Of a stretch of 39,297 nucleotides of DNA, positions 25,079 to 33,352 are shown piece after piece. The position numbers were made by a program, and so were the translations under genes. Below the pieces are notes generated by a model that saw only the letters and a program-made list of their open reading frames with translations, did no database searches and had not been told where the DNA came from. The stretch is taken from contig CANFWV010000032.1 in assembly GCA_947450695.1 (NCBI GenBank), forward strand, positions 1 through 39,297. Reading direction: 5' to 3'. The stretch's first letter is position 1. Each line of letters starts with the position of its first letter. This stretch comes from Comamonadaceae bacterium (lineage in GTDB: Bacteria > Pseudomonadota > Gammaproteobacteria > Burkholderiales > Burkholderiaceae_C).

Positions 25079-26332
25079 TCAGTGAACAGAACGAGCAGGC
25101 GTTGACTTGCCAGCACTGCCGGTATTTGCAGCGATCACGCGGCGCACATCGGCGTTGGCAGCCTCTGCGGCACGGTCCGTCAAGGCACTTGCCAGCGGTG
25201 CAGCAACGGGCACATCAGCCAGCACTTTGCCGGTTTGATTGGTCACTTCAACGTCAACATCCATCGACAAGCCAACCCGCAAGGGTTTGTCGGCGAGTTG
25301 CTGTGCATCCAGGGCGATACGCACGGGTACGCGCTGCACTACCTTGATCCAGTTGCCGGTGGCATTTTGCGCAGGCAGTAAAGAAAAAGCGGCGCCAGTA
25401 CCAATACCGACACCACTCACAATTCCCTTGTATTCAACCTTTTTGCCGTACAGGTCGGCCACCACTCGGGCCGGCTGGCCGATACGGATATGGCGCAGCT
25501 GCACTTCTTTGAAATTTGCATCCACCCACACGTTGCTCAGCGGAATCACCGCCATCAACGGTGTGCCGGCTGCAACACGTTGCCCTAGCTGGACTGAGCG
25601 CTTGGCAATATAACCGTCGACCGGTGCCAGCAAGGCCGTGCGCTGCGTCGCGAGATGGGCTTCGCGCACCTTGGCAGCCGCCAGTTGGACGCTAGGATGT
25701 TGCTCGAGCTGGGTGCCATCGGTCAGCGCTTGGTTGCTGTTAAGTTGCTCACGCGCGGCATTCACGCCGGCCTCTGCCGCGGCCAAGGCGCTGCGCGCGG
25801 TAGCCTGTTGCGATTGAGCGTGGTTGAGCTCTTCCTTCGACACGGCACCATTCCCACCAAGCGACTGACGGCGGTTCAGGTCGTCGGTGGCACGAGCCAC
25901 GTCACCCTGTGCCCGCACCACTTCGGCATCGCGCAAACGGACCTGCGCGGCGAGCGCACCGTTGTTGGCGTAAAGCGTGCGCACCTGACGCACCGTTTGG
26001 GCCAGCGCGGCTTCAGCCTGCTCCAGCGCAACGCGAGCATCGGCTGGGTCCAGTTGCACCAGCGGCTGGCCGGCTTTGACAAAGTCGGTGTCGTCGGCCA
26101 AGATGGCCATCACCGTGCCACCAATTTGCGGGGTGATCTGAATCACATGGCCTTGCACGTAGGCGTTGTCAGTGGCTTCGTAATGGCTGGCAACGATGTA
26201 GTCGTAAATGCTCCAAGTCACCACACCGAGCACAACCACGCTGGCCAACACGATGAGGGCTCTCTTGCGCTGCGCGCTTTTGGTGTGCAAAGTGGACGGC
26301 TGCGCGGCGGCAGAGGATTGAGGTGCTGTCAT
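25079..26332 (-). CDS. emrA: EmrA-type membrane fusion protein (HlyD family)
   Basis: 417 residues. A short cytoplasmic N-terminus, one membrane anchor (about 28-50, VLASVVVLGVVTW), then the periplasmic adaptor: DNAYVQGHVIQITPQIGGTV and the lipoyl half-motif, split here as DNAYVQGHVIQ and ITPQIGGTV; a long helical hairpin (about 100-215) rich in Ala and Gln; and the second lipoyl half LLAPVDGYIAKRSVQLGQRV, given as LLAPVDGYIAK and RSVQLGQRV. The beta-barrel domain contains VWVDANFKEVQL. It links the EmrB-type exporter to the outer membrane channel. The C-terminus is extended by about 40 residues rich in Ala. It lies 59 bp after the nodT-type gene and 17 bp before emrB in one transcription unit. 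Confidence 0.93.
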   Translation of the reverse strand: MTAPQSSAAAQPSTLHTKSAQRKRALIVLASVVVLGVVTWSIYDYIVASHYEATDNAYVQGHVIQITPQIGGTVMAILADDTDFVKAGQPLVQLDPADARVALEQAEAALAQTVRQVRTLYANNGALAAQVRLRDAEVVRAQGDVARATDDLNRRQSLGGNGAVSKEELNHAQSQQATARSALAAAEAGVNAAREQLNSNQALTDGTQLEQHPSVQLAAAKVREAHLATQRTALLAPVDGYIAKRSVQLGQRVAAGTPLMAVIPLSNVWVDANFKEVQLRHIRIGQPARVVADLYGKKVEYKGIVSGVGIGTGAAFSLLPAQNATGNWIKVVQRVPVRIALDAQQLADKPLRVGLSMDVDVEVTNQTGKVLADVPVAAPLASALTDRAAEAANADVRRVIAANTGSAGKSTPARSVH

Positions 26333-26391
26333 GGAAAGGCTTTCAGGGAATACAGAAAAAGATGTGTCGAGAGGTCGAATAGACCGCGCGT

Positions 26392-27849
26392 TCAGCGGGC
26401 TGCCACAAAGCGGCTGGCCTCACCACCACCCAAGGCATGCATCAGCAGCGCCCGGGTTTCAAGCGCGCGCGCCGCAAGGTCGACACCGACACGGCGCTGT
26501 GTCAGAACACCGGTTTCAGCGCTCAAGACCGTCAGGTAATTCGCCAAGCCGGCTTCATACCGCTGCTGGGCAATCTCATGAGCGGCTTCGGCAACAGCTT
26601 GCGCGGCGCGTTGTTCTTTTTGCTGGCGCAACACGGCTTGCGTTGAAGTGACTTGGTCGGCGACATCACGAGCAGCATCGACGACGGCTGCGTGATAACT
26701 TTCAACCGCAGCGTCCAGCTCGGCCGTCTTGCCGCGCAGATTGGCACGCAATCGGCCGGCGTCAAAAATCGGCAGGCGCAGCGCCGGACCAACACCCCAT
26801 TGCTGACTGCCACCATTGAACAACCCGGGCAGACCAATGCTCGAAAAGCCGGCAAAACCAACCAAGTTGATGTTCGGATAAAACTGAGTTTTGGCGTTGC
26901 GCACATCGTTACCGGCAGCTTCAACACGCCAGCGCGCCGCCACGATGTCAGGGCGAAAGCCGAGGACGTCGGCCGGAATCGTGCCGCTGAGATCGACCTG
27001 CCGAATCGTACTCAACGCCGTCGGCGTTGTGGGCAATGCGCTGCTGTCGCGGTCGCCCAACAAGGCCGCTAACGCATGGCGCGTCAGAGCAGTTTGCTCG
27101 GCCAGTGTTTCAAGTTGCAGCCGTGCTTCGGGCAGGCCGGCTTCACTCAGACGCAGTTCAAGTCTCGTATCAAGCCCCGCCTCAACGCGGTCGTGCACCA
27201 GTTGCAATGTCTGTTGACGTTGAGCCAAGGCGCGCACAGCCACCGCGGTTTGTGCATCCAGCCGGACCCACTGAAAATAAGTCCGCGCTACATGGCTGGC
27301 GAGCAACACGTGCGCGGCCTGAGCGTCGGCTTCAGCCGCCTTGGCTGAGCCCAATGCAGCGTCTAGCGCAGCCCGGTATTTGCCAAAAAAATCTAACTCC
27401 CAACTCGCGGCCAACTGGGCCGTGCCGGTGTCCAGCACAGCGCCACCAAAAGGCGGCGGCACCATGCCATTGGCGGTGAAACGCTGATGGGTCAAGTCCA
27501 CTTGCGCTCCAAGTTGTGGCAGCGTCGCACCCTTGGCGACTTCCATCACAGCTTGCGCACGAGCGAGCCGGGCCTGAGCGAGTTTGAGGCTGGGACTGTT
27601 GGCCAAGGCGCGCGCTTCTAACTGATTGAGTTGCTCGTCTCCGAAGTCGCGCCACCAGCCGGCGCGCACTTGCAATGCAGCAGCATTGTCTTGCGCCGAT
27701 GACATCACCGGCACTTGCAGTTTGGATTGCGGCTGAATACCCGAGAAGTCGGCGCAACCGCCCAAGCCAGCAGCCAGCAAGGCAACAACCAACGAGCGGA
27801 TGGAAAACCGTAGAAAAAAACGGGATGAAGTGAGTCGGTTGGCGTTCAT
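26392..27849 (-). CDS. NodT/OprM-type outer membrane efflux lipoprotein
   Basis: 485 residues from the ATG at 27849 (MNANRLTSSRFFLRF); this start gives a lipoprotein signal with lipobox LGGC near residue 31, whereas the longer frame to 27939 overlaps marR. Two outer membrane efflux (TolC-like) repeats follow, with RAGWWRDFGDEQLNQLEARA, ASWELDFFGKYRAALDAALG, VLGFRPDIVAARWRVEAA and RLPIFDAGRLRANLRGKTAE being the usual landmarks. It forms the trimeric channel of the tripartite pump with the EmrA- and EmrB-like proteins. No ribosome binding site is obvious, and the gap to marR is 11 bp, so translational coupling is possible. Related proteins also serve RND pumps, but none is encoded here. Confidence 0.92.
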   Translation of the reverse strand: MNANRLTSSRFFLRFSIRSLVVALLAAGLGGCADFSGIQPQSKLQVPVMSSAQDNAAALQVRAGWWRDFGDEQLNQLEARALANSPSLKLAQARLARAQAVMEVAKGATLPQLGAQVDLTHQRFTANGMVPPPFGGAVLDTGTAQLAASWELDFFGKYRAALDAALGSAKAAEADAQAAHVLLASHVARTYFQWVRLDAQTAVAVRALAQRQQTLQLVHDRVEAGLDTRLELRLSEAGLPEARLQLETLAEQTALTRHALAALLGDRDSSALPTTPTALSTIRQVDLSGTIPADVLGFRPDIVAARWRVEAAGNDVRNAKTQFYPNINLVGFAGFSSIGLPGLFNGGSQQWGVGPALRLPIFDAGRLRANLRGKTAELDAAVESYHAAVVDAARDVADQVTSTQAVLRQQKEQRAAQAVAEAAHEIAQQRYEAGLANYLTVLSAETGVLTQRRVGVDLAARALETRALLMHALGGGEASRFVAAR

Positions 27850-27860
27850 GGCTTGGCTTG

Positions 27861-28391
27861 TTATTTTTTGTCGACTGCGGCTTGCAGCGTTTTTGCGTTG
27901 TCGAGAATGCGGCTCAAATAGCCCTTCAGCGTCGTCCACTCATCATGCGAAAAGCCTGCCAGATAAGCATTTTGAACATCGCTGAGGATGGCAGGAATGT
28001 CTTGGGCAGCAGCTCGACCCGCCTCTGTCAGTTCAAGATTGACGACGCGCCTGTCATCTGATGAGCGCAACCGACGGCACAGTTTCTTAGCTTCCAAACG
28101 GTCCAATAAACGCGTCATAGAGCCGGCATCATGGTCACACTCGCGCGCCAGTTCAGCGACAGTTGAAGCCACCCCCAAGTGCAGCTTGTACAACGGCAGC
28201 CATTGCGCGTTGGTCAGCCCGGTGGGTTCGAGTTCGTGCTCAATGCTTTGCGCCATTAGCGCCAGGCTGCGGCGCATCATGTGGCCAACGCTGTCGCCGG
28301 GCGTGTAAGTCTTGGCAGCGTAAAACTTGGTCACACCTGAGCTTGTGGGCTTGAGCGGCGGCTTTTTTCCAGAAGTAGGCGTAGATGACAT
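27861..28391 (-). CDS. MarR-family transcriptional regulator
   Basis: 176 residues. After an N-terminal tail rich in Lys, Pro and Ser (about 20 residues) comes FYAAKTYTPGDSVGHMMRRS, then the winged helix: LTNAQWLPLYKLHLG, STVAELARECDHDAGSMTRLL (given here as STVAELAREC and DHDAGSMTRLL), DRLEAKKLCRR and the wing LRSSDDRRVVNLELTEAG. The C-terminal helices drive dimerisation. MarR proteins of EmrR/MprA type sit in front of emrAB genes and repress them until a phenolic or other ligand binds. The promoter upstream (28399-28427) has an inverted repeat in its spacer, fitting autorepression, and the predicted transcript begins almost at the start codon. The next start is a GTG at residue 20, but the conserved block begins just after it. 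Confidence 0.92.
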   Translation of the reverse strand: MSSTPTSGKKPPLKPTSSGVTKFYAAKTYTPGDSVGHMMRRSLALMAQSIEHELEPTGLTNAQWLPLYKLHLGVASTVAELARECDHDAGSMTRLLDRLEAKKLCRRLRSSDDRRVVNLELTEAGRAAAQDIPAILSDVQNAYLAGFSHDEWTTLKGYLSRILDNAKTLQAAVDKK

Positions 28392-28398
28392 GCGGCGG

Positions 28399-28427
28399 AT
28401 AATAATTGCCTAAGCAAATAATGTCAA
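28399..28427 (-). promoter_or_regulatory. Promoter of the marR-nodT-emrA-emrB operon
   Basis: Read leftward: TTGACA (28427-28422), 17-bp spacer, TATTAT (28404-28399). The match is 6/6 and 5/6 with ideal spacing. The predicted start is near 28392, one base before the marR ATG at 28391, which leaves essentially no leader. Confidence 0.75.
28406..28417. promoter_or_regulatory. MarR-type operator TTGC-N4-GCAA in the promoter spacer
   Basis: The palindrome reads TTGCCTAAGCAA on the + strand and TTGCTTAGGCAA on the other. It lies wholly between the -10 and -35 boxes of the marR promoter. TTGC/GCAA half-sites are common in MarR-family operators, so a bound dimer would block polymerase. Confidence 0.65.
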
Positions 28428-28469
28428 CGACAATCTTTGTCACGTCAATTTAATCGCTAAACTTAGACG

Positions 28470-30269
28470 ATGCCAATCACCTCTTCAACTGCCGTTGCTG
28501 CCACCCAGCCCACCAAGGGCTCGCCCAAATCACTCTCCGGGCTGCTGCCATTTTTGCGTCCTTACCGGGGCCGGATTTTTTTAGCCCTGCTGTTTCTCAC
28601 GCTGGCGGCTGGCGCCACTTTGCTGTTTCCGCTGGCGCTGCGCAGCCTGATCGACGGCGGCATGGCAGAAGCTGACAAGGGCGAGCAGCTGATGGCTGTT
28701 CGGACTCACTTTTTTGAGCTGTTTGCCGTGGCAACAGCCTTGGGTCTTTTTTCAGCCGGTCGCTTTTACTTGGTCAGCTGGCTAGGAGAACGGGTCACGG
28801 CTGATTTGCGCAACGCGGTGTACGCGCATGTACTCAAGCAAAGTCCTGAATTTTTTGAAACCACGCAAACCGGTGAAGTGCTCTCGCGCCTGACGACCGA
28901 CACGACACTGGTGCAAGCGGTGGTTGGCTCGTCGTTGAGCATGGGGCTGCGCAACGTGGTGATGGGCTTGGGCGCTCTGGGCATGTTGATCTACACCAAC
29001 CCAGTGGTGATGATTCAGGTCTTCGGCGTGCTGGTGTTGATTGTGTTGCCGAGCGTCTGGTTTGGCCGGCGCGTGCGCAAATTGTCGCGCGCCAGTCAAG
29101 ACCGCGTGGCCGACTCCAGCGCCATCGCAGCAGAAGTGCTGAACGCGATTCCGGTGGTGCAAAGCTACACCGCCGAGGCTCGCGAGTCTGCGCGCTTTGA
29201 CAAGTCAACCGGCGACGCTTTTCAGGTGGCCGTACGACGCACAGCCGCCCGGTCGGTGCTGGTGGCATTCATCATCATCGCCACCTCGGCCGCCTTGTTG
29301 TGGGGCCTGTACCAAGGCACGCAAGCGGTGGTGCGCGGCGACATCACGGCTGGCGACTTGGGTCAAACCGTACTCTACGTGATCATTCTGGCCAGCGCCT
29401 TTGCCGTGCTGGGCGAGGTCTATGGCGACTTACTCCGCGCCGCTGGCGCCACCGAACGTTTGATGGAATTGCTGGGCAGCCGCTCACCGATAGACTCCCC
29501 CGCTCAGCCGATCAAAGTTCCCGCACCGCCAGCCGGCAGTGCCCTGTCTTTTGAGTCAGTGACGTTTCATTACCCGTCGCGCCCGGCGCAAGCAGCACTC
29601 AGTGATTTCACGCTCACCGTCGCGCCCGGCGAAACAGTTGCAATCGTCGGCCCCAGCGGCGCAGGCAAGAGCACCGTGTTTCAGCTGCTGCTGCGCTTTT
29701 ACGATCCGATCTCGGGCCAGATCAAACTGGACGGCGCGGCCATCCCACAGATGGACTTGCACATATTGCGAGAGCGCATCGGTATCGTGCCGCAAGACGC
29801 CGTTATTTTCTCCAGCAGCGCGCTTGACAATATTCGTTACGGCAAACCCGGCGCGACCGATGACGAGGTTAAGGCGGCTGCACTGGCTGCCTTCGCGCAT
29901 GAATTCATCATGGCTTTGCCTGAAGGCTACGACACGTTTTTAGGCGAGCGCGGCGTGCGCCTTTCCGGCGGTCAACGGCAGCGCATCGCGATTGCAAGGG
30001 CGATGCTGAAAAATCCGCCTTTGTTGCTGCTCGACGAAGCCACCAGCGCCCTTGATGCAGAAAGCGAACGCTCGGTGCAGGCTGCATTGGAGTCTGCGAT
30101 GCGCGGTCGAACCACCTTGGTGATTGCGCACCGGCTGGCCACCGTGCAGCAAGCTGACCGAATTTTGGTGCTTGACCATGGCCGACTGGTAGAGCAAGGC
30201 AGCCACGCCGAACTGGTGAAACTAGGCGGTATTTATGCGCGGCTGGCGGAGTTGCAGTTCACGAGTTGA
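28470..30269 (+). CDS. MsbA-like ABC exporter half-transporter
   Basis: 599 residues with a fused membrane domain and ATPase. Six helices lie in about residues 25-325, with the exporter motif FFETTQTGEVLSRLTTDT near 129. The nucleotide-binding domain has Walker A GPSGAGKST (about 394), Q-loop IGIVPQDAVIFSSSALDNIRYG (given as IGIVPQDAV then IFSSSALDNIRYG), signature LSGGQRQRIAIARA (about 497), Walker B LLLLDEATSALD (about 517) and the H-loop IAHRLATV. It works as a homodimer. Relatives of this type in proteobacteria range from lipid A flippases to drug or peptide exporters; the substrate here is open. It is divergent from marR with 78 bp between starts, so the MarR operator could touch its expression too. 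Followed by a REP-like repeat. Confidence 0.92.
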   Translation: MPITSSTAVAATQPTKGSPKSLSGLLPFLRPYRGRIFLALLFLTLAAGATLLFPLALRSLIDGGMAEADKGEQLMAVRTHFFELFAVATALGLFSAGRFYLVSWLGERVTADLRNAVYAHVLKQSPEFFETTQTGEVLSRLTTDTTLVQAVVGSSLSMGLRNVVMGLGALGMLIYTNPVVMIQVFGVLVLIVLPSVWFGRRVRKLSRASQDRVADSSAIAAEVLNAIPVVQSYTAEARESARFDKSTGDAFQVAVRRTAARSVLVAFIIIATSAALLWGLYQGTQAVVRGDITAGDLGQTVLYVIILASAFAVLGEVYGDLLRAAGATERLMELLGSRSPIDSPAQPIKVPAPPAGSALSFESVTFHYPSRPAQAALSDFTLTVAPGETVAIVGPSGAGKSTVFQLLLRFYDPISGQIKLDGAAIPQMDLHILRERIGIVPQDAVIFSSSALDNIRYGKPGATDDEVKAAALAAFAHEFIMALPEGYDTFLGERGVRLSGGQRQRIAIARAMLKNPPLLLLDEATSALDAESERSVQAALESAMRGRTTLVIAHRLATVQQADRILVLDHGRLVEQGSHAELVKLGGIYARLAELQFTS

Positions 30270-30279
30270 GCAGAAGATC

Positions 30280-30345
30280 GGCCAGGAGCTGGCCTCCTAC
30301 ATGGAAGCAGCGTGGTTTTGTAGGAGCCGAGCCCTCTTGGCGATG
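30280..30345. repeat. REP-like intergenic element
   Basis: Contains a hairpin GGCCA-N5-TGGCC (30280-30294) and an 8-bp inverted pair CTCCTACA (30294-30301) and TGTAGGAG (30319-30326). The right side continues TTTTGTAGGAGCC, then a CTTGGCGATG stretch. This is similar in style to the TGTAGGAGC...GCGATG family of short repeats known in pseudomonads and other proteobacteria. It occupies the gap between two convergent genes and could act as a transcript end. Copy number cannot be judged from one window. Confidence 0.5.
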
Positions 30346-30374
30346 CTTGCCGAAGCACGGCGTTATGTCGCACG

Positions 30375-30905
30375 TTACTGCAGGGTCTCTTTGAGCGAGG
30401 CAGGCATCGGTAAGGGCATCACGGAGATACCCTCTTCAAGCAGGGCCACCGCTTCTTCTCGTGAGGTCTGGCCGCGAATGCTGCGTTCATCGGTTTCGCC
30501 GTAATGCATCTGGCGCGCAACCTCGGCAAAATGGCTGCCAACGTCTTCGGTGTTGGCCATCACCTCACGCACCACCTTTAACCAATCACCTTGCATGTCT
30601 TGCAGGGCTTGCCGGTCTTGAGGTGACATGTCTGTCAGGGACGCTTGTGCCGGAACAAGTTCTGTTGACGTGGAAGCTCCACCTGCAGAATAGGTACTTG
30701 CTGATGACGATGATGGCAACGACTTGAGCGGCGGTGTAGCCCCAAAATTCAGACGCGGTGCGCTGAGTTGTTTACTAATGCTGATGTCAGCACACATCGG
30801 GCAAGCCACCAAGCCACGCGTCAGTTGGCTTTGGAAATCGTCTTCGGATGCGAACCAGCCTTCAAACACATGCTGGTGCGCACACTTCAGATCAAGGACT
30901 TTCAT
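30375..30905 (-). CDS. DUF1178 family protein
   Basis: 176 residues, soluble. It opens MKVLDLKCAHQHVFEGWFAS and has a second metal-like site CPMC (residues 35-38), both typical of DUF1178. The cysteines could bind zinc, as in a small ribbon. The middle (about 50-85) is low-complexity Ser/Pro/Thr, and the C-terminal half is helical: LQDMQGDWLKVVREVMANTEDVG (given as LQDMQGDWLKV and VREVMANTEDVG), then HFAEVARQMHYGE and the ending VMPLPMPASL. Function unknown. It is the last gene of the leftward run behind the nuo operon, 21 bp after the NUDIX gene, a position I recall as usual in Comamonadaceae. Confidence 0.88.
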   Translation of the reverse strand: MKVLDLKCAHQHVFEGWFASEDDFQSQLTRGLVACPMCADISISKQLSAPRLNFGATPPLKSLPSSSSASTYSAGGASTSTELVPAQASLTDMSPQDRQALQDMQGDWLKVVREVMANTEDVGSHFAEVARQMHYGETDERSIRGQTSREEAVALLEEGISVMPLPMPASLKETLQ

Positions 30906-30926
30906 GGCGTGATTGTGAGCCGAAAT

Positions 30927-31511
30927 TCAAACCGTGACCCAGTCCAGCGACCATACCCCTGAACGCACGTTTTGCAGCCACAGCGCGCCCGTCAGGGTCT
31001 TGGCATCGGTAACATCACCATCACGGCACCACTGCAAAAGTTCGTCGGCCGTCACGCTGAACACATCCAGAAACTCACCTTGGTCGAGTTGACGCTGGCC
31101 GGCGGTCAAGTCGCGGGCAAACCAGATGTCGATGAATTCGGTGGAATAAGAAATCACTGGATGCAAGACCCCGGCGCGTGCCCATTGCTTGGCGCTGTAG
31201 CCGGTTTCTTCCAGTAGTTCACGGCGCGCACAATCCAACGACGCTTCGCCAGCGTCGAGTTTGCCCGCCGGAAACTCGATCATCACGGACTGCACCGGAT
31301 ACCGGAACTGGCGCTCCAGCACCAGCTTGCCGTCTGGCAGTTCTGCCACCACCATCACGGCACCGGGATGAATCACGTATTCGCGGGTCGCCTCGGAACC
31401 ATCGGGCAAGCAAACGGTGTCACGAAAAGCATGCAGAAAATGACCGCGCAGAAGTTCTTCACTGCTGATGCGGATTTCGGTGAGGTGCGCGTCGTCAACC
31501 GGCGAAGTCAT
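30927..31511 (-). CDS. NUDIX hydrolase, ADP-ribose pyrophosphatase-like
   Basis: 194 residues. The NUDIX box is complete: Gly83, five residues, Glu89, seven residues, then RELLEETGY (97-105), matching G-x5-E-x7-REUxEExGU. The preceding strands VMVVAELPDGKLVLERQFRY, then MIEFPAGKLDAGE, are those of the ADP-ribose or nucleoside-diphosphate-sugar pyrophosphatase group, and the RQFRYPVQ segment matches YffH/NudF-type enzymes. The likely reaction is hydrolysis of ADP-ribose to AMP and ribose 5-phosphate, clearing a reactive NAD breakdown product. The start codon overlaps the DUF2818 stop by 4 bp (ATGA), so the genes are translationally linked and belong to the tail of the nuo transcription unit. 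Confidence 0.93.
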   Translation of the reverse strand: MTSPVDDAHLTEIRISSEELLRGHFLHAFRDTVCLPDGSEATREYVIHPGAVMVVAELPDGKLVLERQFRYPVQSVMIEFPAGKLDAGEASLDCARRELLEETGYSAKQWARAGVLHPVISYSTEFIDIWFARDLTAGQRQLDQGEFLDVFSVTADELLQWCRDGDVTDAKTLTGALWLQNVRSGVWSLDWVTV

Positions 31512-31807
31512 CGCAGCTTGAAAAGGTAACGGTACACAAAGCCCGGAAAGGAAAAAGTGACAAAGAGCGTTCCGGTGATCGCGTAGAACTCCCAGCCCTG
31601 TGGTGCAATTTGCCCAGCGCGGTACTCAAGTCCAAGCGCAACGGCTCCAGTGATGAAATACCAGAGCACTAACTCAAGCAAGCGAAGCGGCAGCGACTTA
31701 GCCGAAGGCAAGCGGTAAAACGCCATGAAGCCATGGCTCACGAATGGCAGATTGGCCGCCAACAATGCCAGCAGCACCACCAACCAGACAGGAACGGCTT
31801 GACCCAT
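31508..31807 (-). CDS. DUF2818 family membrane protein
   Basis: 99 residues from the ATG at 31807 (MGQAVPVWLVVLLAL). The frame is open to 31858, but that start overlaps nuoN by 46 bp and adds a non-conserved head. There are three hydrophobic segments, with the early AANLPFVSHGFMAFYRLP and the C-terminal TFSFPGFVYRYLFK. DUF2818 is known from betaproteobacteria and lies right after nuoN, 5 bp away here. An accessory role in complex I assembly or the proton-pumping arm is possible, but only position supports it. It overlaps the NUDIX gene by 4 bp. Confidence 0.85.
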   Translation of the reverse strand: MGQAVPVWLVVLLALLAANLPFVSHGFMAFYRLPSAKSLPLRLLELVLWYFITGAVALGLEYRAGQIAPQGWEFYAITGTLFVTFSFPGFVYRYLFKLR

Positions 31808-31812
31808 CCGCG

Positions 31813-33315
31813 TCAGTTCACCAGCGACTTGACCAGCGCTGCAATGGCGTCGCCGCACAAGGTCATCAGGCCGCCGGGGGCCATACCCAGTAGCAGCAGC
31901 AGCCCACCGTTGAGGGTCAGCACGATACGGGCGTCGGTGCCTGCGACGATAGCGGTTGGCATACCGACATTCGGCGCATCAAAATACATCACCTTGACCA
32001 CGCGCAGGTAATAGAAAGCGGCGAGTAACGAAGCCAGCACAGCAAACACGGTCAGCACCAGATAGCTGGTTTGCTGCGCGGCCATCAGCGACTGCAACAC
32101 GGCCAACTTGGCGTAAAAACCAACCAGCGGCGGTATGCCGGCCAGCGAAAACATGCTAAGCGCCATAACGCCAGCGTACAGCGGGCTGCGCTGGTTCAGA
32201 CCGGCAAGGTCTGAAATCTCCTCGGCTTCATGCCCTTGTCGGGCCAGCAACAAAATGATCCCGAACGCAGCCAGCGTGGTTAGCACGTAGGTGATGACAT
32301 AAAACATCGCGGCGCCATACGCTGACTCGGCATTGAACTGATGCCCATTGACGACGCCCGCCAGCATGGCCAGCAGGACAAAACCCATTTGAGCGATCGT
32401 CGAAAAGGCCAACATGCGTTTGAGGTTGGTCTGTGCAATGGCGGCAAAGTTACCAACCAGCAAAGAACCCACGGCCAGCACAACTAGCATTTGCTGCCAG
32501 TCAATGGCCAGTGGCAACATGCCCTGCACCAGCAAACGCATGCAAATGGCAAAAGCGGCCAATTGCGGCGCAGCACCAATCAGCAACGTCACGGCGGTGG
32601 GTGCGCCTTGGTAAACGTCGGGCAACCACATGTGAAACGGCACTGCGCCGAGTTTGAACGCCAAACCGGCAACGATGAAGACGAGGCCGAACACCAAAAC
32701 TTGGTGCTTCACCTGGCGACTGGCTATCGCCTGGAACACCTCATTCAAATTCAGCGAACCGGTTGCACCGTAGATCATCGACAAGCCGTAGAGCAAGAAG
32801 CCCGACGCCAGCGCACCCAACACGAAGTACTTCATAGCGGCTTCGGTGGCGGTGGCGTTGTCACGCCGCAATGCGACCAGCGCATAACTTGACAGCGTCA
32901 TGAGCTCAAGGCCCATGTAAATCACCAAGAAGTTATGACCCGAGATCATCACAAAGATGCCGAGCAATGAGAAAAGACTCAGAGTGAAGAATTCACCGCC
33001 GCGCAACATGTCACGGTCAGCCGCGTAAGGCCTGCCATAAACCATCGACACCATTAACGCGACCGAGGCAAAGCATTTGAGCCAGTTGCCCATCGGGTCG
33101 CTCACGACCATCTTGCCGAAGCCATAGACCGTCTCACCTTCCATAGCAAAAAGCGCCTGCAAAGCAGCCACCGCAGCCAAGGTCAGCAGCGTCAAAATAT
33201 AGGTCATACCGCGCAGAGGCGTTTTCACGCCAAGGTCGACCAGCGCAATCACGCAAGCCATGACCAGCAAGATGATTTCGGGGTAAACGGTGATCCAGCT
33301 TAAGGTGTCAATCAT
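31813..33315 (-). CDS. nuoN: NADH-quinone oxidoreductase subunit N
   Basis: 500 residues, 14 predicted helices, one of the three antiporter-like subunits in the membrane arm of complex I. Conserved charged positions can be seen: YMGLELMTLSSYALVAL (key Glu in helix 5), LAFKLGAVPFHMWLPDVYQG (Lys in helix 7), and the later TNLKRMLAFSTIAQMGF (Lys in helix 8 region). It forms part of the proton path linked to quinone reduction. It follows nuoM with a 37-bp gap and is the last core subunit gene of the nuo operon here. Confidence 0.97.
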   Translation of the reverse strand: MIDTLSWITVYPEIILLVMACVIALVDLGVKTPLRGMTYILTLLTLAAVAALQALFAMEGETVYGFGKMVVSDPMGNWLKCFASVALMVSMVYGRPYAADRDMLRGGEFFTLSLFSLLGIFVMISGHNFLVIYMGLELMTLSSYALVALRRDNATATEAAMKYFVLGALASGFLLYGLSMIYGATGSLNLNEVFQAIASRQVKHQVLVFGLVFIVAGLAFKLGAVPFHMWLPDVYQGAPTAVTLLIGAAPQLAAFAICMRLLVQGMLPLAIDWQQMLVVLAVGSLLVGNFAAIAQTNLKRMLAFSTIAQMGFVLLAMLAGVVNGHQFNAESAYGAAMFYVITYVLTTLAAFGIILLLARQGHEAEEISDLAGLNQRSPLYAGVMALSMFSLAGIPPLVGFYAKLAVLQSLMAAQQTSYLVLTVFAVLASLLAAFYYLRVVKVMYFDAPNVGMPTAIVAGTDARIVLTLNGGLLLLLGMAPGGLMTLCGDAIAALVKSLVN

Positions 33316-33352
33316 CTGAATTCTTTTGAAATGTTGTTCTCGGGACCGGCGA

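Noticed and set aside
25655-26539. 294-codon open frame on the plus strand opposite emrA and nodT
   Set aside because: Spans two well-supported genes on the other strand and has no recognisable domain.
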